Positions 15,113 through 21,461 of a stretch of DNA of 21,461 nucleotides are shown here, piece by piece. The DNA is from Sphingobacteriaceae bacterium UBA6709 (lineage in GTDB: Bacteria > Bacteroidota > Bacteroidia > Sphingobacteriales > Sphingobacteriaceae), in the NCBI GenBank assembly GCA_002454425.1, contig DKIV01000016.1, positions 1-21,461 of the forward strand, in the 5' to 3' direction. The position numbers were made by a program, and so were the translations under genes. Below the pieces are notes generated by a model, which saw only the letters and a list, made by a program, of their open reading frames with translations, did not search any database and had not been told where the DNA came from. Position 1 is the stretch's first letter. The number at the start of each line of letters is the position of its first letter.

Positions 15113-16984
15113 ATGAGTTTACTTGCAGCGGAGGATATTAGCCATTCATTCAATGATCGTTGGTTATTTAAAAACATTACACTAAGCGTCGCCAAGGGAC
15201 AGCGTCTGGCCCTTGTGGGAATAAACGGCTCCGGGAAATCTACTCTGCTCAAGATCTTAGGAGAGAAGTTAAATCCGATATCCGGCAAAATCGTTAAAGA
15301 AAAAGGACTGAGAATCGGATATCTGGAACAAGATCCGACCTTTGGAACTCAGAAAACTATTGAAGACTTTATCTATTCTGACGACAATAAGCAACAACAA
15401 CTTATAAAGGAATATGAGCGTCTTATTGAAAATGAGGACACCCATAGCGATCACTTCAATAATGTAAGTCAGGAACTGAGTGATCTGAACGCCTGGGAAT
15501 ACGAACACGAGATTAAAACCATATTACAACGTCTTTCAATCACGGATTTCAAGCAGGAAATTGCGGCACTATCAGGAGGGCAGCGTAAGCGCCTTGCCTT
15601 AGCGAAGCTGCTGATTGACGAACCGGATGTTTACATTCTTGATGAACCAACCAATCATTTGGATATAGAAATGATCGAGTGGTTAGAAAAATTCTTAAGC
15701 AGTCGCCAACGGACGGTATTGATGGTTACCCATGACAGATACTTCCTGGACAATATTTGTAACGAGATCATTGAACTTGACGAACAGCAATTATTCATAT
15801 ACAAAGGAAAGTACTCCTACTTTCTTGAGAAAAAGGCTGAGCGAGATGAAGAACAGAAATCGACCTTACAAAAAAACAGAAATCTGTTAAAGAAAGAACT
15901 TGAGTGGATGCGAAGACAGCCTCAGGCCCGTGCCACGAAATCTAAGGCTAGAATCGATGCCTTTTATGATTTGGAAGCTAAAACAAAGAATGCTAAAGAC
16001 GATCAGAAAATAGAATTAAGCACCAAGGTATCAAGACAAGGGAACAAGATATTGGAGCTCGTTCATGTATCAAAGAGCTACGGTACCAAATCTATTATCG
16101 AGGACTTCAGCTATACCTTTAAAAAAGGTGACAAGATTGGACTAGCCGGACAAAATGGTACAGGGAAATCCACCTTTTTAAATCTAATCACAGGACAGAT
16201 TTCTGCGGATGCTGGAACCGTAGATACAGGCGAGACCACTATTTATGGTTACTATAAACAGTCGGGATTGGATTTCAACGACTCTGACAGGGTTATTGAT
16301 GTCGTGAAAAATGTAGCTGAATACATTCAAATGGCAGATGGCTCCCTCCTATCCGCCTCACAATTACTCACGATCTTTCTTTTCCCTCCGGCGAAGCAAC
16401 ACAACATGGTAAGCAAGCTTAGTGGAGGTGAAAAGAAAAGACTTCAGCTGATGAAAGTGCTTATGGCTAATCCAAATTTCTTGATTCTGGATGAGCCTAC
16501 CAACGACCTCGATATTGATACGCTAAATATTCTTGAAGATTTTCTAGAGAAGTTCCCTGGAGTATTAATTCTCGTTTCACATGATCGCTATCTAATGGAT
16601 AGATTAACAGATCAGCTTTTCATCCTTGAGGGAGATTCAAGAGTTCAGATATATAATGGAAACTACACGGACTACCGGTTAGAAAAAGATAAGAGAAAGC
16701 AAATAACTCCGAAGGTTACTGCGATTGAAAAAACAGAAGCTACTGCTACTTCAAAGAAGAAAACAAAACTCTCATACAAAGAAGAACAAGAATTGGCAAA
16801 CCTTGAAAGAGACATTCCCCGATTGGAGAATGAAATAAGAGCTTTACAAGAAGAGCTAAATACATCCTCTTCTGATCATACAACTTTGGCAGAACTATCG
16901 AAGCAAATACAAAGCAAAGAATCAGAGCTTGACAACGCAAGCAATAAATGGCTTGAATTGATCGATTTAAAGGAAAACCTCTAA
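15113..16984 (+). CDS. ABC-F ATPase, Uup-type
   Basis: A 623-residue soluble ATPase with two ABC cassettes and no membrane segments. Cassette 1: Walker A GINGSGKST (36-44), signature LSGGQRKRL, Walker B VYILDEPTNHLD. Cassette 2: Walker A GQNGTGKST, signature LSGGEKKRL, Walker B FLILDEPTNDLD. A linker with EWMRRQPQARATKSKAR connects them, as in ABC-F proteins. The last ~80 residues form a charged coiled coil (ELANLERDIPRLENEIRALQ), the DNA/ribosome-binding C-terminal domain of Uup. ABC-F proteins act on the ribosome; Uup is linked to ribosome function and transposon excision. Its neighbours ybeY and mnmG also serve translation. Its stop codon abuts the first parS-like site. Confidence 0.92.
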   Translation: MSLLAAEDISHSFNDRWLFKNITLSVAKGQRLALVGINGSGKSTLLKILGEKLNPISGKIVKEKGLRIGYLEQDPTFGTQKTIEDFIYSDDNKQQQLIKEYERLIENEDTHSDHFNNVSQELSDLNAWEYEHEIKTILQRLSITDFKQEIAALSGGQRKRLALAKLLIDEPDVYILDEPTNHLDIEMIEWLEKFLSSRQRTVLMVTHDRYFLDNICNEIIELDEQQLFIYKGKYSYFLEKKAERDEEQKSTLQKNRNLLKKELEWMRRQPQARATKSKARIDAFYDLEAKTKNAKDDQKIELSTKVSRQGNKILELVHVSKSYGTKSIIEDFSYTFKKGDKIGLAGQNGTGKSTFLNLITGQISADAGTVDTGETTIYGYYKQSGLDFNDSDRVIDVVKNVAEYIQMADGSLLSASQLLTIFLFPPAKQHNMVSKLSGGEKKRLQLMKVLMANPNFLILDEPTNDLDIDTLNILEDFLEKFPGVLILVSHDRYLMDRLTDQLFILEGDSRVQIYNGNYTDYRLEKDKRKQITPKVTAIEKTEATATSKKKTKLSYKEEQELANLERDIPRLENEIRALQEELNTSSSDHTTLAELSKQIQSKESELDNASNKWLELIDLKENL

Positions 16985-17000
16985 AGTTCCACGTGGAACC
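16985..17000. promoter_or_regulatory. parS-like ParB-binding site 1
   Basis: AGTTCCACGTGGAACC contains the perfect 14-bp palindrome GTTCCACGTGGAAC (16986-16999), which matches the conserved core of bacterial chromosomal parS sites (Pseudomonas type TGTTCCACGTGGAACC differs only at the first base). It begins at the base directly after the uup stop codon. ParB spreads from such sites to organise origin segregation. Confidence 0.88.
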
Positions 17001-17027
17001 CACTAAGCGCTCAGAGGGCTTTATTTC

Positions 17028-17043
17028 AGTTCCACGTGGAACC
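17028..17043. promoter_or_regulatory. parS-like ParB-binding site 2
   Basis: An identical 16-bp copy of site 1, with its palindrome at 17029-17042. The two centres are 43 bp apart, about four DNA helical turns, so both sites would face the same side of the helix. mnmG starts 80 bases downstream. Confidence 0.88.
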
Positions 17044-17123
17044 TAATATAGAAAAGGGAGTGTTTAGCACTTACATTAATGGCGCTGATTATAGGTATTA
17101 GTAGTCAAAAATATTAAGAAACA

Positions 17124-18986
17124 ATGTTTAAAAAATACAATATAATTGTAGTTGGAGCAGGACATGCGGGATGCGAGGCGGCAGCAGCGGCAGCAAACTT
17201 AGGATCAAGCGTATTACTAATCACTATGAATATGGGTACTATAGCTCAGATGAGTTGTAATCCCGCGATGGGTGGTGTAGCCAAAGGGCAAATAGTTCGG
17301 GAGATAGATGCCATGGGAGGATACTCCGGAATAGTTTCAGATAAGTCTACTATCCAGTTTAGAATGCTGAATCTATCTAAAGGACCTGCCATGTGGAGTC
17401 CCCGCACACAAAATGACAGAATGCGCTTTGCCGAAGAATGGAGATTAATGTTGGAGCAAACGCCGAACGTAGACTTCTGGCAGGATACAGTCTCTGGCCT
17501 ATTAACTAAAGGTGATCGCGTAGCGGGCGTTAAAACTTCACTCGGAATTGAAATAGAATCAGATGCAGTAGTGCTCACGAACGGAACCTTTTTAAATGGA
17601 ACAATTCACATTGGTGAAAAACGATTCGGAGGCGGAAGAACAGGTGAAAAAGCTGCTACCGGTCTAACAGAAAATCTCGTTGCACTGGGCTTTGAAGCAG
17701 GACGAATGAAAACCGGAACTCCCCCACGCGTTGACGGAAGAAGTTTAAATTACTCATTAATGGACGAACAGTGGGGAGATGAAAAACGTGGTCGCTTCTC
17801 TTATACTGATGTTGAGCTTCCAACGGATCAACGTTGCTGTTGGATTACGTACACCAACAGTGAAGTACATGAAACACTGAAAGAAGGATTTGAAAAATCG
17901 CCGATGTTTACCGGACGTATTAAAGGCCTGGGTCCAAGATATTGTCCTTCGATCGAAGACAAAATTAACCGCTTTGCAGAACGCGAACGTCATCAGATAT
18001 TTGTTGAGCCGGAAGGATGGAATACTGTAGAAATCTATGTAAATGGATTCTCAACCTCTCTTCCGGAAGATGTGCAATATAAAGCATTAACTAAAATACC
18101 GGGCTTCGAAAATGCTAAAATGTTCAGACCTGGATATGCCATAGAATATGATTACTTCCCCCCTACCCAACTCAATCTGACGCTGGAGACTAAACTTATA
18201 AAGAACTTATTCTTCGCTGGCCAAATAAATGGCACAACCGGATATGAGGAAGCAGCAAGTCAGGGTTTCATAGCGGGAATCAACGCCCATCAAAAAATCA
18301 AAGATGATCACGAACTTATTCTTAAACGTTCAGAATCGTATATTGGTGTATTGATTGACGACCTGGTGACCAAGGGACCCGAAGAACCGTACCGGATGTT
18401 TACTTCCCGTGCAGAACACCGACTCCTGCTACGCCAGGATAATGCCGACATTCGATTAAGTCCGATAGCCCATAAACTGGGCTTGATATCAGATGAAAGA
18501 TTACTAAAAGTGGAAGAGAAAATTAAAAACTCCGACGCAATTGTCGCATACCTAAAAACAACATCTACAGAACCAGCGTCGGTAAACTCCCTGTTGGAAG
18601 AGCTCGGAACAAGTTCTATAAATCAAAATGTAAAGATGTTCCAATTATTAAGCAGACCTCAGGTTAGCATAAACGACCTGCGTAAAGCGAAGACTTCGCT
18701 CAACGACTTGCTAAATAACTATGATGAAGAAACCATCGAACAGGCTGAGATAAAAGTAAAATACGAAAGCTACTTTGAAAAGGAAGTAGAAATTATAAAT
18801 AAGATGCGAAAGATGGAAGATCAGGAAATCAACCCCGATCACGATTATTCGCAAATGGTATCTTTATCAAAAGAAGCTAGAGAAAAACTCGGAAAAATAA
18901 AACCTCGTACTCTGGGCCAAGCATCCAGAATATCCGGAGTTTCGCCTTCCGACATTTCTGTCTTAATGATACACATGACAAAATAA
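17124..18986 (+). CDS. mnmG: tRNA uridine-34 5-carboxymethylaminomethyl modification enzyme MnmG
   Basis: The 620-residue FAD-binding subunit of the MnmE-MnmG complex, which modifies the wobble uridine of several tRNAs (also called GidA). The dinucleotide-binding motif VVGAGHAGCEA is at residues 9-19 (GxGxxG 11-16). Other family marks are MSCNPAMGGVAKGQIVREIDA, SKGPAMWSPRTQ, GGRTGEKAA, MKTGTPPRVDGRS, FFAGQINGTTGYEEAASQG and the C-terminal PRTLGQASRISGVSPSDISVL. Length and motifs are complete. mnmG is often near the chromosome origin, in keeping with the two parS-like sites in its upstream gap. No TAnnTTTG promoter was found there, so it may be read from the rsbW/ybeY/uup transcript. Confidence 0.97.
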   Translation: MFKKYNIIVVGAGHAGCEAAAAAANLGSSVLLITMNMGTIAQMSCNPAMGGVAKGQIVREIDAMGGYSGIVSDKSTIQFRMLNLSKGPAMWSPRTQNDRMRFAEEWRLMLEQTPNVDFWQDTVSGLLTKGDRVAGVKTSLGIEIESDAVVLTNGTFLNGTIHIGEKRFGGGRTGEKAATGLTENLVALGFEAGRMKTGTPPRVDGRSLNYSLMDEQWGDEKRGRFSYTDVELPTDQRCCWITYTNSEVHETLKEGFEKSPMFTGRIKGLGPRYCPSIEDKINRFAERERHQIFVEPEGWNTVEIYVNGFSTSLPEDVQYKALTKIPGFENAKMFRPGYAIEYDYFPPTQLNLTLETKLIKNLFFAGQINGTTGYEEAASQGFIAGINAHQKIKDDHELILKRSESYIGVLIDDLVTKGPEEPYRMFTSRAEHRLLLRQDNADIRLSPIAHKLGLISDERLLKVEEKIKNSDAIVAYLKTTSTEPASVNSLLEELGTSSINQNVKMFQLLSRPQVSINDLRKAKTSLNDLLNNYDEETIEQAEIKVKYESYFEKEVEIINKMRKMEDQEINPDHDYSQMVSLSKEAREKLGKIKPRTLGQASRISGVSPSDISVLMIHMTK

Positions 18987-18987
18987 A

Positions 18988-19014
18988 TTAAATATCTGAA
19001 AATCAGATATTTAA
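18988..19014 (+). terminator. AT-rich hairpin after mnmG
   Basis: TTAAATATCTGA (18988-18999) and TCAGATATTTAA (19003-19014) make a perfect 12-bp stem with an AAA loop, one base after the mnmG stop codon. It is followed by A-rich, not T-rich, sequence, so termination on the + strand is uncertain; it could instead protect the 3' end of the mnmG message. Confidence 0.5.
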
Positions 19015-19058
19015 AAACAAATACCAATAAATCGATACGGGAAACTATTTTCAAAAAG

Positions 19059-20738
19059 ATGATCCAGAGCTCCGGAAACGTGATAACAGCCTTAAAATGC
19101 TTTAAAACGAGTATTTCAAGACATGTATACAATTTGTTAATTTTATTAACTATAACACTTTCTTTATTTCTCAATTCATGTGCAAGTATCCAACAGCCGA
19201 CTGGAGGTCCCAAAGACAGTATTCCGCCAAAAGTTCTGCATGAAACGCCGGCAAACAAAATGTTGAATTTTAACGCCAAGCAGATCAAGATAGATTTCGA
19301 TGAATATGTCAAAATCAAAAATGAATCGAAAGAATTCAGCATCTCCCCTAGTCCGGATAAATTGCCCTTTTATAAGATCAAGAAAAAATCCTTGCTTATA
19401 GAGTTTGCCGATTCACTGGAGAAAAATACAACGTATGTGATTAATCTAGGACGTGGCCTTGTCGACTTCAATGAAGGAAACATATTGAAAAACTATATGT
19501 ATGTTTTCTCAACGGGAAACAAAATCGACTCGTTAAATATCACCGGGAATGTTAGCAATACATTAACGAAAAAAGGGGTATTGGACGCCACCGTCTTTCT
19601 CATCCCAACCCGCCAGGATACCATCTTTGGAAAAAAGAGAGCTAATATCTTCACGACTACAGATTCATCCGGAAATTTCAATCTTCAATATCTGAAACCT
19701 GATATCTATCGCATCTATGCTTTAAAAGAAGACGGAGGAGATCGTATATATAATTCCAGTAATGAAGAGATCGCTTTCTTAAAAGACTCAATTGACCTGC
19801 GTGGAAATCTGCGTGACGTAAAATTGAATCTGTTCACACAGGAACCCAAGGACTTCAAAATTAAAGACAAAAAAATTGAGAAGGATACCCGTATTCTATA
19901 TACGTTCAACAAGAAGCTTACTAAGCCTGAGATTCAAATCCAATGGCCGGAAATCAAGGAAACAGATCGGACAGTAGAGTTCAGTAAAAACGCAGATTCG
20001 CTCCTATTATGGACGCGTAATATGGAATTTGACTCCCTAAAAGTAGCTATCATAGATCAGGGAGTACCACTTGATACCGTTATGTTAAGGCCAGGTACAA
20101 AGCCCAAATATTCGCGTGAAATAAAAATAAGCGATAATACTCCATCGGGCCTGATAAAACCTGGCGGCGATCTGGTTTTAACCTTCTCTGCTCCCGTTGG
20201 AAGTATTGATCCTTCACGAATAAGCTTGACACAAGATTCAGTGCCTGTGGGGGGCCTAAGAATACTTAAGGATACACTAAATGCCAGAAGTTATATTTTC
20301 AGATATCCATGGCGCGTAAAAAGAGAATATCAGCTACAATTAGATACCAACGCGATAGAGGGTCTTTATGGCGGTGTAAATCAGCCGAAGACCATAAAAT
20401 TAAAGCGCGACGAAGAAACGAACTTTGGAAATCTATTGCTGAGTGTAACCGTCCCAGATACCACGAAACAATATATTGTTCAAATACTCAATGATAAAGA
20501 CGACATTATCAGAATGGACATAGTTAACAAAAGTCGAATAATAAACTACCACACATTCAACCTCGGAAAATACCATTTCAGGGTAGTCTACGATGATAAT
20601 CGAAATAATAAATGGGATACCGGAGATGTGGAGAGCCGCATACAACCAGAGACTACATGGAATTCTCCAGATATCGTTACCCTACGTGCCAACTGGGATC
20701 TCGAGGAAAAACTAACGATACCACCGCCTGAAAAATAG
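19059..20738 (+). CDS. Ig-like-domain lipoprotein (Big_5-type), function unknown
   Basis: A 559-residue secreted lipoprotein. After a basic N-terminus and a hydrophobic segment (about 25-37), the lipobox LNSC puts the lipidated cysteine at residue 41. Residues near 55-150 (PPKVLHETPANKMLNF, then IKIDFDEYVKI, ending YVFSTGN) resemble the bacterial Ig-like fold Big_5. A second beta domain follows (about 155-250, with TTDSSGNFNLQYLKPDIYRIYALK, like carboxypeptidase-regulatory domains), and the C-terminal part includes DDNRNNKWDTGDVESRIQPE. Proteins of this architecture are common single-copy envelope genes in Bacteroidota, but I know of no established role. The start at 19059 gives a longish n-region; no later in-frame ATG precedes the lipobox. 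It is 72 bases after mnmG. Confidence 0.8.
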   Translation: MIQSSGNVITALKCFKTSISRHVYNLLILLTITLSLFLNSCASIQQPTGGPKDSIPPKVLHETPANKMLNFNAKQIKIDFDEYVKIKNESKEFSISPSPDKLPFYKIKKKSLLIEFADSLEKNTTYVINLGRGLVDFNEGNILKNYMYVFSTGNKIDSLNITGNVSNTLTKKGVLDATVFLIPTRQDTIFGKKRANIFTTTDSSGNFNLQYLKPDIYRIYALKEDGGDRIYNSSNEEIAFLKDSIDLRGNLRDVKLNLFTQEPKDFKIKDKKIEKDTRILYTFNKKLTKPEIQIQWPEIKETDRTVEFSKNADSLLLWTRNMEFDSLKVAIIDQGVPLDTVMLRPGTKPKYSREIKISDNTPSGLIKPGGDLVLTFSAPVGSIDPSRISLTQDSVPVGGLRILKDTLNARSYIFRYPWRVKREYQLQLDTNAIEGLYGGVNQPKTIKLKRDEETNFGNLLLSVTVPDTTKQYIVQILNDKDDIIRMDIVNKSRIINYHTFNLGKYHFRVVYDDNRNNKWDTGDVESRIQPETTWNSPDIVTLRANWDLEEKLTIPPPEK

Positions 20739-20750
20739 AAGTCAAAGCCC

Positions 20751-20806
20751 TATTACGAATAATATAGCCTTCAGCATTATTTGCCTGAGCTATATTATTC
20801 GTAATA
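20751..20806. terminator. Perfect 18-bp inverted repeat after the lipoprotein gene
   Basis: TATTACGAATAATATAGC (20751-20768) is the exact reverse complement of 20789-20806; the 20-base loop can add a TCAG/CTGA pairing. It lies 12 bases after the lipoprotein stop, so it most likely ends or stabilises that transcript. The stem is AT-rich and has no proper U-run, so a simple intrinsic terminator is not certain. Confidence 0.6.
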
Positions 20807-21410
20807 ATTCAATTATCCATGGCCCGGAAAAAAACCCTTATCTATACAAACCAGATGATAAACCGAATCTGCGCCGGGCGAGCTCAAACTAAAGTAATGG
20901 TCGTTAAAACTGTGCTATTGTCATAACAAAAAGTCCTCACCATCATCGACAAAACATCACTTCCTCAGAAAACCTGGAACAAATAGCTCAAGTTACCAGT
21001 CTGGTAGATGCTGATTCATCCATGCGTTCCGTTGTCGCCGCGAAACGGTTCACCTCGCTATTCCCAATTACTTTCATGACAATTGAAATTTAATTTTTTC
21101 CATCGCCTGAATCCTCCCGGCGAATCAGAGTTATCAGACCAGCTGCAATGGGTACCGGCACGCAGCGCTGACAGAACAAAGATGAAACAATCTTTTTCAC
21201 CAACCAAGACCATGTCCCTCAATCACTTGACACTTCATCATAGCGTGCCTAGCCACTTAAAAAATCGTTAAGAATCCGTAACTGCCAAAGACCTACAATA
21301 CATGCCAAGAGCATTGAGAAAATATCTCAAGATGTCGCAGTATGTCACATAAAAGAACCAGGACAGCGCCTGCCCAGGTCATACACCTGCCCGCCACTTG
21401 TACCCACTTG

Positions 21411-21441
21411 CGACCCACCAGGTTCGAGACTGACTCAGGAC
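21411..21441 (-). repeat. End repeat, right copy (inverted)
   Basis: The reverse complement of this stretch matches 73-103 at 27 of 31 positions with the 16-bp core GAGTCAGTCTCGAACC perfect. The right copy also takes part in a local imperfect hairpin, TTCGAGACTG (21423-21432) with CAGACTCGAA (21441-21450), which has one mismatch and an 8-base loop. Confidence 0.55.
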
Positions 21442-21461
21442 AGACTCGAAACACGCTCGAG

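Larger units (their letters stand above)
20739..21461. other. Non-coding right end with repeats
   Basis: About 720 bases without a convincing gene. It opens with the 18-bp inverted repeat at 20751-20806. A frame on the + strand around 20960-21091 gives a protein-like stretch ending SLVDADSSMRSVVAAKRF and then about 12 more residues before a stop, but I do not recognise it and it has no clear start. Near 21361-21395, CAGGT-CATAC-ACCTG forms a small hairpin between two CCTGCCC words. The end repeat occupies 21411-21441, and 21422-21450 can fold on itself. No tRNA or transposase was found. Confidence 0.55.

Noticed and set aside
21083..21271. 62-codon open frame in the right-end gap
   Set aside because: It starts with TTG, has no recognisable domain and composition typical of a chance frame.
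21420..21432. GGTTCGAGAC resembles a tRNA T-loop; its counterpart occurs at the left end
   Set aside because: The flanks do not form a 5-bp T-stem, and no acceptor, anticodon or D arm can be laid out around either copy.
73..21441. Interpretation of the inverted end repeats as ends of one large transposon or genomic island
   Set aside because: The DNA between consists of core genes (gltX, mnmG, ybeY, cys operon) and contains no transposase, integrase or duplicated target site.

Overview
The window is about 21.5 kb of ordinary chromosome from a member of the Bacteroidota, most likely a Sphingobacteriaceae relative (Pedobacter/Mucilaginibacter type; the family assignment is inference). The evidence is the gene set, the absence of Shine-Dalgarno sequences ahead of most starts, and repeated TAnnTTTG promoter -7 elements upstream of several genes. 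Apart from the two window ends, nearly all of it is accounted for by recognisable genes.

Layout. (1) Positions 1-484 are non-coding and carry short repeats and, at 456-475, a perfect 20-bp palindrome. (2) Positions 485-5245 hold a self-contained drug-efflux operon on the + strand: a TetR repressor, a TolC-like outer-membrane channel, an EmrA/HlyD adaptor and a DHA2 (EmrB-type) transporter. The palindrome overlaps the promoter and is the obvious operator. (3) Positions 5514-6718 on the - strand hold a peroxide-defence pair: an AhpC whose cysteine pattern resembles mycobacterial AhpC, followed after a terminator hairpin by an AhpD-like reductase. (4) Positions 6827-9220 hold an AmiD-like lipoprotein amidase (-), a LacX/GalM-type sugar epimerase (+) and a Bcp-type peroxiredoxin (-). 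(5) gltX (-) and the cysH-cysD-cysN sulfate assimilation operon (+) are transcribed divergently; a very strong terminator follows cysN. (6) From about 14.2 kb to 20.7 kb there is a + strand cluster: an RsbW-like anti-sigma kinase, ybeY, a Uup-type ABC-F ATPase, two parS-like centromere sites, mnmG, and an Ig-like-domain lipoprotein. (7) The last 720 bases are non-coding and start with a perfect 18-bp inverted repeat.

How the parts work together. The efflux genes make one tripartite inner-membrane/periplasm/outer-membrane pump under its own repressor. CysD and CysN make adenosine 5'-phosphosulfate (APS), which CysH, an iron-sulfur APS reductase by its cysteines, reduces to sulfite, so no cysC is needed. 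AhpC and AhpD are likely enzyme and electron donor. RsbW-like/YbeY/Uup/MnmG are a signalling plus translation-maintenance group.

The points most worth a second look are the twin parS sites between uup and mnmG (probably origin-proximal chromosome), competing RNA hairpins in the long emrA-emrB gap, the TetR operator/promoter with a nearly leaderless start codon, and a related ~31-bp sequence found in opposite orientation at the two ends of the window. I found no clearly new defence system, mobile element, tRNA, rRNA or CRISPR array.
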